From Bradyrhizobium sp. 1 (GTDB taxonomy: Bacteria > Pseudomonadota > Alphaproteobacteria > Rhizobiales > Xanthobacteraceae), in NCBI RefSeq assembly GCF_023073315.1, contig NZ_JADPJH010000034.1, positions 186,001-250,000 of the forward strand: a stretch of DNA of 64,000 nucleotides, in the 5' to 3' direction. This document shows, piece by piece, positions 1-9,339 of the stretch. The notes under the pieces were generated by a model. That model was not told the origin of the DNA. It did no database searches and saw nothing but the letters and a program-made list of their open reading frames with translations. The number at the start of each line of letters is the position of its first letter. The first letter of the stretch is position 1. A program made the position numbers and the translations under genes.

Positions 1-458
1 CAGTCACCATCGCGATCTCCGCAATGGTGCCGGCGATCGGCACCTATTACGGGCTGCAATTGTCGGCCGCGCATTTTCCCGAGATCAACACCATGGTCTA
101 TGCTGGGCAGTTGCGTGATATTTTGGCGCTGCGCGACGGCAGCCTGCACGAGCTGCGGCTGTTCTTCCTCTCCGGCATCGTCTCGTTTCCGAGCTTTCAC
201 GCCGCGTCCGCCGTGCTCTACATGTGGGCGCTGTGGCCGGTGCGCGGCATCGGCGGCATCGCGGCCGCGCTCAACCTGTTGATGATCGCGGCCACGCCGG
301 TGATCGGCGCGCATTATCTCGTCGACCTCGCCGGCGGCATCGCGGTCGCCGCAGCGTCGATATGGGTGACGAAATTCTATGTCGAGCGGCTCGGGCGGAC
401 GTCCGTGTCTGCTACGCCTGTGCCCGCACCGGTCTGGCAGCCGAGCCTCGCAGAATGA
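1..458 (+). CDS. PAP2-family phosphatase, 3' part (5' end outside window)
   Basis: The frame is open from the first bases of the window, so this is the C-terminal 151 residues of a longer protein; the ATG at 24 is probably internal. It carries the late PAP2 phosphatase motifs: PSFH followed by a hydrophobic helix, then GAHYLVDLAGG, which holds the histidine and aspartate of the S-R-x5-H-x3-D motif. The spacing resembles the PAP2_3 (inositolphosphorylceramide-synthase-like) subgroup of membrane phosphatases acting on lipid phosphates. The substrate cannot be told from this fragment. The gene stops just before a palindromic repeat. Confidence 0.8.
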   Translation, partial: VTIAISAMVPAIGTYYGLQLSAAHFPEINTMVYAGQLRDILALRDGSLHELRLFFLSGIVSFPSFHAASAVLYMWALWPVRGIGGIAAALNLLMIAATPVIGAHYLVDLAGGIAVAAASIWVTKFYVERLGRTSVSATPVPAPVWQPSLAE

Positions 459-477
459 CGGATAGCGGCGAGCTGCC

Positions 478-566
478 GTAGGGTGGGTTAGCCGAAGGCG
501 TAACCCACCTCTTTATTTTCCGCACAGACAAGACGTGGTGGGTTACGCTGCGCTAACCCACCCTAC
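478..566. repeat. Palindromic intergenic repeat, family A copy 1
   Basis: Two inverted arms of about 30 bases, one starting GTAGGGTGGGTTAG and the other ending CTAACCCACCCTAC, are separated by about 25 AT-richer bases. The outer ends match exactly as inverted copies. The same design recurs at 2627-2715 and 24394-24477, so this is a dispersed REP/BIME-like element. It sits between the PAP2 gene and the pilin gene and could fold in RNA or DNA. Confidence 0.8.
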
Positions 567-616
567 AAGACCTGATTGCTACAACGCGCTCTCGCAAAAT
601 CACAGCCCAAACGAAA

Positions 617-642
617 AGAGCCCCGTCCGAGGACAGGGCTCT
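617..642 (-). terminator. Rho-independent terminator of the Flp pilin gene
   Basis: On the minus strand AGAGCCC and GTCC pair with GGAC and GGGCTCT around a two-base loop, with one mismatch, followed by a TTTT run. It lies 24 bases after the pilin stop codon. Confidence 0.8.
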
Positions 643-665
643 CTAAACTCTGGCTTCGTCCAGTC

Positions 666-830
666 TTACTTGAGGCTGGTCGAGATCGAGCCGAACTTGG
701 TGTTCAGCGTGCTGCCGAGGTTGTTGACGACGGTGATGATCGCCAGCGCGATGCCGGCGGCGATCAGGCCGTATTCAATGGCGGTGGCGCCGGATTCATC
801 ATTCAAGAAACGCGCAACGAGGTTCTTCAT
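666..830 (-). CDS. Flp/Fap-type pilin subunit
   Basis: This 54-residue reading frame begins MKNLVARFLNDESG and continues ATAIEYGLIAAGIALAI. That is the Flp prepilin signature: a short basic leader ending in glycine, the cleavage site for a TadV/CpaA-type prepilin peptidase, then a conserved Glu-Tyr pair and one hydrophobic helix. The mature protein would be about 40 residues and would polymerise into a tight-adherence (Tad) pilus. A Shine-Dalgarno-like GGGAG precedes the ATG and a clear terminator follows the stop. No tad/cpa assembly gene is nearby, so it must rely on machinery encoded elsewhere. Confidence 0.9.
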   Translation of the reverse strand: MKNLVARFLNDESGATAIEYGLIAAGIALAIITVVNNLGSTLNTKFGSISTSLK

Positions 831-1129
831 AGAGTGCTCCCAAAAAAGTACACAAGGCTACAACTGGTCCGGTCTCTACGGCTTCCCAGCGCCGCCCGAC
901 CATGGAATCGAACGTAGAGGCAAAGAATTGCGCCGCAGTTAATTCGACTGCGTAAACACCAAGCGGTTTGCGTGTATTGGGCGATGGTAAACTGAAATTG
1001 AAAACAATCTGTTAAATTGTCGGGACATCACACAGCTCTCGCCGCGATTTACCCGAAGTTATGACCGCCGTGGTCCAATGGCGCCCGCTCGACACCTACC
1101 AACAAGAACAAGCAGGACGACGAGGCGGC
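831..1129. other. Intergenic region between divergent pilin and membrane-protein genes
   Basis: About 300 bases without a convincing gene. The stretch from 930 to 1030 is clearly AT-richer than its surroundings (TAATTCG, TAAACTGAAATTG and TTAAATTG runs) and is the likely promoter zone for one or both flanking genes. I could not fix a -35/-10 pair. Confidence 0.4.
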
Positions 1130-2623
1130 ATGTCCCTTTCCTTTGCCAACAGCATCGCGGTGCAGAGCCGCGCGCGCGCGCTGGTGCCGCTCTGCGTCGG
1201 AGCGGGCGCCTATCTGTTCTTCCTCTATGTCGGCGACACCTTGCTTCAGGACTCCGACTCGTTCTGGCAGATCAAGATCGGGCAATGGATCCTCGATCAT
1301 CACGCCCTTCCGTATACCGACTTCTATTCCTTCACGCGGCCGGGTGCGCCCTGGGTGTCGACCTCATGGTTGTCGCAAGTGGCGTTCGCCTTCTCCTATG
1401 CGCAATGGGACTGGGCGGGCCCGGTGATCCTCACCGCGCTCGCGGTCGCATTGTCGGCGGCGATCCTGGTCGATCTGCTCGACGCGCATCTGGAGATGCC
1501 GCGCTCGGTGCTGTTCGCGATGCTGGCGGTCGTGCTGTCGCTGCATCACATCCTGGCGCGGCCGCACATCCTGGCGCTGCCCGTGATGATCGCGTGGGTC
1601 GGCATGCTGATGGCTGCCGCCGATCGCAGGGGCACGCCGTCATGGGCCTGGCTGCCGCTGATGTCGCTGTGGGCGAATCTGCATGGCGGCTTCGTGCTCG
1701 GCCTCGCGCTGATCGGCCCGATGGCGTTCGTGGCGCTGTGGGGTCTCGAGTCCGGCAAGCAGGTCCGGCTGCTGCTGCGCTGGTTCCTGTTCGGCGTTGC
1801 CGCGCTGGCCGCGTGCTGCGTCACGCCCTATGGCTGGCGCACATTGCTGGGTGCGACCAACATCCTCAATCTCGGCGAGTTGCTGACGGTGATCTCCGAA
1901 TGGTCGCCGGTGAATTTCGCATCCTTCAACGCGTTCGAAGGCGCGCTGTTCGGCCTGATCGCGCTCGGGCTCTATCGCGGCCTGACGCTGTCGCCGCCGC
2001 GCATTCTGCTGATCCTGCTGCTGACCTGGATGGCGCTCAGCCATGTCAGGAGCATCGAGGCCTTTGCCTTCCTGGTGCCTCTGGTGCTGGCCAAGCCGCT
2101 TGGCGAAAAATTCCCGCTGCAGCAACAAGATGCGCAAGGCGGTGCGAGCTGGTCTGCCCGCTACATAACCGCAACGGGCGCGCTGATGATCGTGGCAGCA
2201 AGCTGGACCTCGACATCGCTCTTCATGTCGCATCATCGTTTCAACTTCACGATGGACCAGACGCCGGTGGCGGCGCTCGACCTGCTCGAGAAACGTGGGG
2301 CGCAGCGCATCTTCAACGCCTACAAATTCGGCGGCTATCTGATCGCGCGCGACATCCCGGTCTTCGTCGACGGCCGCGCCGAGCTCTATGGCGAGAAATT
2401 CGTGATGGACTTCTTCAACGCGACGGAGGGACGCAAACCCGCGCTGCTTCCCGGCCTGCTCGACGAGCACAAGATCGACGCGACGCTGCTGGTGGCCGAT
2501 TCTCCGGGCCCGCAGATCCTCGACCACCTCAAGGGCTGGAAGCGGATCTATGCGGATGACATCGCGGTGGTGCATGTAAGGGAGAGCGCGGACGGGTCGG
2601 CGGCGACGGCAAAATCGAAGTAG
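1130..2623 (+). CDS. Polytopic membrane protein, GT-C glycosyltransferase-like
   Basis: A 497-residue protein with about ten hydrophobic segments and a soluble C-terminal domain. After the first membrane helix comes DSDSFWQIKIGQWI, an acidic loop resembling the Asp-containing first periplasmic loop of GT-C (family 39-type) glycosyltransferases. The C-terminal part (RIFNAYKFGGYLI and VFVDGRAELYG) is typical of a conserved family annotated only as hypothetical. The chosen ATG has an AGGACGAGG-like ribosome site; an in-frame ATG at 1061 would add 23 uncharacteristic residues. The transferase role is inference from fold-level similarity; no catalytic residue is proven. Confidence 0.65.
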   Translation: MSLSFANSIAVQSRARALVPLCVGAGAYLFFLYVGDTLLQDSDSFWQIKIGQWILDHHALPYTDFYSFTRPGAPWVSTSWLSQVAFAFSYAQWDWAGPVILTALAVALSAAILVDLLDAHLEMPRSVLFAMLAVVLSLHHILARPHILALPVMIAWVGMLMAAADRRGTPSWAWLPLMSLWANLHGGFVLGLALIGPMAFVALWGLESGKQVRLLLRWFLFGVAALAACCVTPYGWRTLLGATNILNLGELLTVISEWSPVNFASFNAFEGALFGLIALGLYRGLTLSPPRILLILLLTWMALSHVRSIEAFAFLVPLVLAKPLGEKFPLQQQDAQGGASWSARYITATGALMIVAASWTSTSLFMSHHRFNFTMDQTPVAALDLLEKRGAQRIFNAYKFGGYLIARDIPVFVDGRAELYGEKFVMDFFNATEGRKPALLPGLLDEHKIDATLLVADSPGPQILDHLKGWKRIYADDIAVVHVRESADGSAATAKSK

Positions 2624-2626
2624 TTG

Positions 2627-2715
2627 CAGGGTAGGCAAAGCATGGCGTGCCCACCATGCCGCAACATCCGGTGAAAGTTGGTGGGCACGGCGCGTGCGCG
2701 CCTTTGCCCACCCTG
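2627..2715. repeat. Palindromic intergenic repeat, family A copy 2
   Basis: Same architecture as the element at 478-566. Left arm CAGGGTAGGCAAAG..GTGCCCACC and right arm GGTGGGCAC..CTTTGCCCACCCTG are inverted copies around a short centre. The right arm is interrupted by GCGCGTGCGCGC, so this copy is more degraded. It lies between the membrane-protein stop and the convergent BA14K-type gene, where it could act as a shared transcript end. Confidence 0.75.
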
Positions 2716-2745
2716 CTTCTTCGTCGCAGCACCAAGCGCGTCTAA

Positions 2746-3072
2746 TTACCTGCAAGGATGGCGGCGGCCGTCGAGACCGAGATAGGTGCCCGTCGCCGGA
2801 TCGAAGGATCGATAGCGCTCCGAGCAGGACCGCGACATGGCGCCGTCCGCGCGCGCCATAGCGTTGCCCACGCCTTGCACAGGCGCTGCGCCGTCCGGCA
2901 ATTCGAGGCCCATCCGGCCCGCCGGCGTCAGCGTGCCATTCAGGTTGCGATCGGGGTTCTCCGCCTCGTACGCACCGGGATGGCTGCTCGCAAAGCCGGA
3001 TTGCGCGTAGGCAGTTGTGGCCGTCAGGGCCGACAACAAGGCCGCGGCAGCGAGAGTTTTAAGTCCAGTCAT
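2746..3072 (-). CDS. BA14K-family secreted protein
   Basis: A 108-residue protein with a clear Sec signal peptide (MTGLKTLAAAALLSALTATT, likely cleaved after AYA). The mature part ends in CSERYRSFDPATGTYLG followed by DGRRHPC. This two-cysteine module is the hallmark of the BA14K family of rhizobial and Brucella surface or periplasmic proteins, some of which are immunoreactive and lectin-like. The two cysteines probably form a disulphide. It appears monocistronic, between two repeat elements. Confidence 0.8.
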   Translation of the reverse strand: MTGLKTLAAAALLSALTATTAYAQSGFASSHPGAYEAENPDRNLNGTLTPAGRMGLELPDGAAPVQGVGNAMARADGAMSRSCSERYRSFDPATGTYLGLDGRRHPCR

Positions 3073-3471
3073 GGTCGATCTCCATCATGAGCCCGGTGCA
3101 TCGCGCGGCCGGTGCGACGGGAAGTGGATCGACATGGTGCGCGGGACAAGCTCGCTGCGCGCCTGGACTGGTCGGCAGCGCAATCTGGTCGTTCAAATCC
3201 GGAAAGAGTCGTTTGTTTGGGAATGCGACGGAGGGTGCACCGCCGCCGCGTACGAAGAGATCGGCGGTGAGGCCTCCTGCCCCGGACGCAGCGCAGCGTC
3301 CCTTCGACGGTGCGCTGCAGAGCCGGGGCCCACGCTGCAGCGGCCTGCGTGGCCTTCTGGGTCCCGGCTCTGCGCAGCAACGCTCACGCGTTGCAGCGCG
3401 TCCGGGACACGAGAGGACGCGAGCCATAGCCGCAAACTCCGTCATTGCGAGCGCAACTCCCCGTCCGGCAA
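3073..3471. other. Intergenic region with a family B repeat
   Basis: About 400 bases separate the BA14K-type gene from the end of the binding-protein gene. The proximal part (3073-3200) should hold the BA14K promoter; the rest is mostly the palindromic family B element at 3274-3416. Open frames across it are GC-driven and share no recognisable protein features. Confidence 0.5.
3274..3416. repeat. Palindromic intergenic repeat, family B copy 1
   Basis: About 140 bases of nested inverted repeats. The outer arms CCCCGGACGC and GCGTCCGGGACACG are near-inverse, and the inner arms contain GAGCCGGGGCCC and GGGTCCCGGCTC. The element at 5769-5920 has the same blocks in reverse-complement orientation (GTGTCCCGGGCGC, GCAGAGCCGGGACCC, GGGCCCCGGCTC, GCGTCCGGGGCACGAG). 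The pair therefore represents one dispersed family. Confidence 0.75.
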
Positions 3472-4677
3472 TCAATTCCCGGTCTGCAATTCGCCAAAGC
3501 GTTCCCAGCTCTTGCCGTTGAAGCGCATGAACTGCATCTGGTCGACCGGGACGTGATCGGTCGGGCCGGTGTTGACCTTGATGCCGGGCAGCAGCATCGG
3601 CAATTCGAGGTCGCGGATCGCATAGGCCTGCTTCAGGATGTTCTCGGTCGACAGGTCGTCGCCGCAGGCTTTCAGCACCGCCTCGAGCGCCATCGCGCTG
3701 TTGTAGGCGTTGACGTAGTTGGTGTCGTGCTGGTCGGACTCGGGTACGTATTTCGTCATGAACTCGCGCCAGCCCTTGACGCCCGCATCGTCCCACCAGG
3801 CGGGATCGTCGGGGTCCTTCACATAGGCGGTCGAAATGATGCCGGTGCCCGCTTCCAGGCCTGCGGGCTCCATCACGGTCGAGATCCACACCGCAGTGTT
3901 GGAGAGGAACGTCATCGGGCGCCAGCCGATCTCGAAGGATTTGCGGATCGCCTGGGCCGCGAATTTCGGGGTCGCGGCGATCACGAAGACGTCGGCACCT
4001 GACGCTTTCAGCTTCACGATCTGGGAATCGATCGTAGGATCCTGGATCTCGTAGGTGGCGCCCGTCACGACGCTATCGTATTTCTCGCCGAGCACGTCCT
4101 TGAGGCCGGCGAGATAGTCGCGGCCGTAATCGTCGTTCTGCGAGATGACGGCGAATTTCGCGTTCGGGTTCTTTGCCAGCGCATAGCGCGCATAGAGCCG
4201 CGCCTCGTAACGGAACGGCGCCTGCACGCCCATCGTCGCCTGCGGATATTGCGCGATGTCGGCGAATTTCGAGGCGCCGGAGCCGATGAAGAGCTGCGGC
4301 ACGTTCTTGGACTGAAGATATTTTGCGACGGCGGTGTTGTGAGCGGTGCCGATCGAGGAGAAGATCAGCGCGACCTCGTCGCTCTCCACCAGCCTGCGGG
4401 TCTGCTCGACCGATTTCGGCGGCGCGTAGCTGTCGTCGAGCGAGATCAGGTTGACCTTGCGGCCGTTGATGCCGCCCTTCTCGTTCAGCATCTTGAAGTA
4501 ACCGACTTCGCCCTTGCCGAGCGCGCCAAACGCCGACACCGGCCCGCTATAGGGCATGGTCTGACCGATCCTGATTTCGGTTGCGGTGACGCCGCGCATC
4601 TCGGCGGCGTCACAGGGAAGCGTGAATGTCAGGAATGAAATAGCGCCAAGCGCGCCCAATGCTGCCGTCAAGCGCAT
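3472..4677 (-). CDS. ABC transporter substrate-binding protein, branched-chain amino acid (LivK-like) type
   Basis: A 401-residue periplasmic binding protein of the Leu/Ile/Val family. After a signal peptide (MRLTAALGALGAISFLTF, processed before AEMRG) comes the family opening EIRIGQTMPYSGPVSAFG, then the two-lobed core with GGINGRKVNLISLDDSY and QNDDYGRDYLAG. The start at 4677 is fixed by GGGGAGGGGAGG just upstream; a longer frame to 4761 has no signal-peptide logic. No permease or ATPase lies beside it, so it is an orphan component that would share a Liv-type transporter encoded elsewhere. The ligand is unknown; homologues bind amino acids, aromatic acids or amides. Confidence 0.85.
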   Translation of the reverse strand: MRLTAALGALGAISFLTFTLPCDAAEMRGVTATEIRIGQTMPYSGPVSAFGALGKGEVGYFKMLNEKGGINGRKVNLISLDDSYAPPKSVEQTRRLVESDEVALIFSSIGTAHNTAVAKYLQSKNVPQLFIGSGASKFADIAQYPQATMGVQAPFRYEARLYARYALAKNPNAKFAVISQNDDYGRDYLAGLKDVLGEKYDSVVTGATYEIQDPTIDSQIVKLKASGADVFVIAATPKFAAQAIRKSFEIGWRPMTFLSNTAVWISTVMEPAGLEAGTGIISTAYVKDPDDPAWWDDAGVKGWREFMTKYVPESDQHDTNYVNAYNSAMALEAVLKACGDDLSTENILKQAYAIRDLELPMLLPGIKVNTGPTDHVPVDQMQFMRFNGKSWERFGELQTGN

Positions 4678-4874
4678 CGGCCTCCCCTCCCCTGTTTGCG
4701 GTCGCGCCGCACCTTTTAATTGACAAGAGCATGCCATGACATCGCGGCGGACTCCAATCATTATCGGGCGTCGCTCTCATGGTTGCTACGCTTGCTACAT
4801 CCGTAACGTCTTCGGAGGTGACGCGCCGTTGTTGCCATGCGGTAATGTCCTGCCGTCGAACAGGAATACGCCTC

Positions 4875-5741
4875 ATGATGTTTCGCAATTTTTTCACCGC
4901 ACTTCTCGTCACGGTTACGCTCAGCGCAGCGCAAGCGGCGCCGCGATGGCTGAACCTGCCGCCGACGCCGACATTGCCCGAGGCGGCGCAAAGCGGCCTC
5001 GCGCCCGTCAACGGGGTGAAGATCTGGTACGCGGTCTATGGCCGCGGCGAGCCCGTGCTGTTGCTGCATGGCGGCCTCGCCAACGCCAATTACTGGGGTC
5101 ATCAGGTCCGCGCGCTGCAACGGCACTATCAGGTCATCGTCATGGAGAGCCGCGGTCACGGCCGCAGCAGTCGCAATGGGGAGCCGTATGGCTACGATCT
5201 GATGGCCTCGGATGTGGTCGGGCTGCTCGACCATTTGGAGATCAGGAAGGCCGCGATCGTGGGCTGGAGCGACGGCGCGATCATCGGCCTCGACATCGCG
5301 ATGAAGCATCCGGAGCGGGTGAGCAAGCTGTTCGCCTTCGCAGCGAATTCGAATCCTTCAGGCGTCGCTGATATTGCGTCGAACGACGTGTTCAACGCCT
5401 ACATCGCCAGGGCCGGCGAGGAGTACAAGCGCCTCTCGCCGACCCCGACCGAGTACAAGGGTTTTGTCGCCGACATGACCAAGATGTGGGAGAGCCAGCC
5501 GAAATGGACGGCCTCGGATCTCGCAGGCGTCGAGGTGCCGACATGGATCGTCGACGGCGACCACGACGAGGCGATCAAGCGCGAGAACACCGAGTTCATG
5601 GCCGCGAACATTCCGGGCGCCGGCCTGCTGATCCAGCCGCAGGTCAGTCACTTCTCGTTCCTGCAGGATCCGGAGCAGTTCAACGATGACGTGCTGCATT
5701 TCCTTGGGCGGCGGGATGCGCCGGAGCCTGCGGCGAAGTGA
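4875..5741 (+). CDS. Exported alpha/beta-fold hydrolase
   Basis: A 288-residue protein beginning MMFRNFFTALLVTVTLSAAQ, a signal peptide ending near QAAPR. The alpha/beta hydrolase landmarks are in order: LLLHGGLANANYW (oxyanion strand), ESRGHGRSS, the nucleophile elbow GWSDGAI with its serine, the acid in WIVDGDHDE and the histidine in VSHFSFLQDP. This is a complete catalytic triad. The size and N-terminal export signal suggest a periplasmic esterase or lactonase-like enzyme, but the substrate cannot be inferred. It is divergent from the binding-protein gene and convergent with ftsH. Confidence 0.8.
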   Translation: MMFRNFFTALLVTVTLSAAQAAPRWLNLPPTPTLPEAAQSGLAPVNGVKIWYAVYGRGEPVLLLHGGLANANYWGHQVRALQRHYQVIVMESRGHGRSSRNGEPYGYDLMASDVVGLLDHLEIRKAAIVGWSDGAIIGLDIAMKHPERVSKLFAFAANSNPSGVADIASNDVFNAYIARAGEEYKRLSPTPTEYKGFVADMTKMWESQPKWTASDLAGVEVPTWIVDGDHDEAIKRENTEFMAANIPGAGLLIQPQVSHFSFLQDPEQFNDDVLHFLGRRDAPEPAAK

Positions 5742-5768
5742 AGGCGCTTTCGGTGCAACAACGCGTTC

Positions 5769-5920
5769 CTCTCTCGTGTCCCGGGCGCGCTGCAACGCTC
5801 TTGGCGTTGCTGCGCAGAGCCGGGACCCGGAAGGCAACACAGTAGGATGCGGAGACATGGGCCCCGGCTCAGCAGCGCACCGTCGAAGAGACGCTGTGCC
5901 GCGTCCGGGGCACGAGACCT
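5769..5920. repeat. Palindromic intergenic repeat, family B copy 2
   Basis: About 150 bases, mostly the reverse complement of the element at 3274-3416 with a diverged centre (around 5833-5852). The outer arms GTGTCCCGGGCGC and GCGTCCGGGGCAC and the inner GAGCCGGGACCC and GGGCCCCGGCTC are conserved. It lies between the hydrolase stop and the ftsH terminator. Confidence 0.75.
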
Positions 5921-5930
5921 GCGGATAACA

Positions 5931-5958
5931 AAAAACGCGGCGTCTCCGCCGCGTTTTT
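5931..5958 (-). terminator. Bidirectional rho-independent terminator between ftsH and the hydrolase gene
   Basis: A perfect stem AAAAACGCGGCG / CGCCGCGTTTTT with a TCTC loop. The A-run and T-run flanks allow it to end both the ftsH transcript and the convergent hydrolase transcript. Confidence 0.9.
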
Positions 5959-5980
5959 CAATTCGATCTGCCGTTCGGCG

Positions 5981-7906
<1,926 letters not shown>

Positions 7907-7995
7907 CGATCTTCCTTCGTGGTCGCGCGGATCGCGGCCCTAATCCTTGGGCATACGAGGAAATCCCCAAGGAATCCTCATCATTAGACGCATAC

Positions 7996-8053
7996 AATTT
8001 AGGTGCCGTCCCGGTCGCTGCCAAGGGAACGAGATGGGACTATTTATCCCATC
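7996..8053 (-). promoter_or_regulatory. ftsH leader: RpoH-like promoter and upstream palindrome
   Basis: On the minus strand CTTGGC and CCTAAAT are 16 bases apart, at about 7997-8025. This is reminiscent of alphaproteobacterial RpoH promoters (CTTGAC, 16-18 bases, CYTATNT), which would fit a heat-shock protease. Just upstream is the palindrome GATGGGA-N7-TCCCATC (8033-8053). Both are visible in the sequence; the assignment to a sigma factor is inference. Confidence 0.3.
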
Positions 8054-8171
8054 TTAGAGCGATTCCCGCTGAAATAATGGCGACCTGGCCGGGGTTTTTC
8101 CTGCCTGGTTAAGGTGTCCTGACGCGGTACAGCAGAAACGGCCGGTGTCATGGTCCGCCCTTCACGTCCCG

Positions 8172-9263
8172 TTACAAGTCCTTTGGGGACCGCCGGGCCG
8201 GTGCAGGCCTGATGTGGATACGCCCGCCGGCAAGGCTGATCAAGGCTCCCGCGAGGGTCTGCTTCAGGATCGCACGGCCATTTGCCGGGGCACGGGGACC
8301 CGCGGCGGCCGGCTGATTGATGGCCTGATCGAGCGCAGCCAGGAGGGTCTCGACCTTGCCCAGTTCCGCCGGCCCTTCGTGGCCCAACGCGTTAACGGCC
8401 CGCAGCAGCAGCCGCAGCCGGACCTCCTCCGGCAGGAGGGCAAAGGCTTCGGCTTCGAAAAAGGTTTGGGCCTCGACGCTGCGACCACCCGCCTGCGGCG
8501 CATCGCCGCGATCCCGCAAACGGAGGAAGCGCTCGGCGCCATCGACCAGCACCTCGACCGCGGCATTGGCACGCGACAGCCGCGTCGCGAGCCGCGCAAG
8601 ACTCCTGCTGTCGCCACCTTCGGCCGCGAGCTGCGGCAGCAGCGCGCGCAGCCGTGGCCGGGTGAAGGCGGTGTCGCGATTGGTGGGGTCGTCGGCAAAC
8701 GAGATCTTCGCCCGCTTCAAGGTCGCGATCAGCTGCGCCTTCGGGACATCGAGCAGCGGACGCGCCAGCACGATGCCGTCGCGCTCCGTGAGGCGCGCCA
8801 TCGCCGACAGCCCGGCAAGCCCACTGCCGCGGAGCAGGCGCATCAACAAGGTCTCGGCCTGGTCGTCGCGGGTGTGGGCGGTCAGCACATGGCTTGCGCC
8901 GGCGGCGCGCGCCGCCTGCGCAAGCAGACGGTAGCGGGCTTCGCGTGCAGCGGCGGGCAATCCCGTCTTCGGCTTGGTGCCGCGCCAGCGCAAGGTCCGG
9001 TGCGTCAGGCCGAGCGCGGTTGCGAGCCGCTTGACCTCGCGCGCCTCGCGCGCGGCTTCCGGACGCAGGCCGTGATCGACGGTGACGACGAGAAGACGAG
9101 GACCGCGCGAAAAACTGCGCTGCCAGCGTGCGGCGAGCCACATCAGCGCGACCGAGTCAGGGCCGCCGGAAACTGCGAGCATCAGCGCCGGCGCAGCTTT
9201 CAGCCCGGCGAAGAGCTGCTTCGCCGCGCGTGCCGAAATCGGTGAATTGTCGTCGTCTGGCAT
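8172..9263 (-). CDS. tilS: tRNA(Ile)-lysidine synthase
   Basis: A 363-residue protein with the N-type ATP pyrophosphatase loop SGGPDSVALMW at about 31-41, then VVTVDHGLRPEA and HTRDDQAETLLMRLLRGSG, all diagnostic of TilS. The enzyme converts C34 of the CAU-anticodon tRNA(Ile) to lysidine, changing decoding from AUG to AUA, and is essential in most bacteria. It lies between cpoB and ftsH, as in many alphaproteobacteria. The ribosome site is weak; translation may depend on an upstream transcript. The C-terminal domain is short relative to the E. coli enzyme, which is usual for this class. Confidence 0.93.
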   Translation of the reverse strand: MPDDDNSPISARAAKQLFAGLKAAPALMLAVSGGPDSVALMWLAARWQRSFSRGPRLLVVTVDHGLRPEAAREAREVKRLATALGLTHRTLRWRGTKPKTGLPAAAREARYRLLAQAARAAGASHVLTAHTRDDQAETLLMRLLRGSGLAGLSAMARLTERDGIVLARPLLDVPKAQLIATLKRAKISFADDPTNRDTAFTRPRLRALLPQLAAEGGDSRSLARLATRLSRANAAVEVLVDGAERFLRLRDRGDAPQAGGRSVEAQTFFEAEAFALLPEEVRLRLLLRAVNALGHEGPAELGKVETLLAALDQAINQPAAAGPRAPANGRAILKQTLAGALISLAGGRIHIRPAPARRSPKDL

Positions 9264-9339
9264 GACGCTGCAATCGTCCGCGGGTGGACCGACTGTTTAG
9301 CGCAACGCCGTCCGCTTTGTCAGTGAACAACGCCTGGGA

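Noticed and set aside
1640..2755. A 371-codon minus-strand frame opposite the membrane protein at 1130-2623
   Set aside because: It is rich in Arg, Gln and His without hydrophobic or domain structure, and it runs through the family A repeat.
4678..4874. A regulatory RNA in the gap between the binding-protein and hydrolase genes
   Set aside because: No stable, symmetric fold or promoter-terminator pair could be seen; only a normal leader region.
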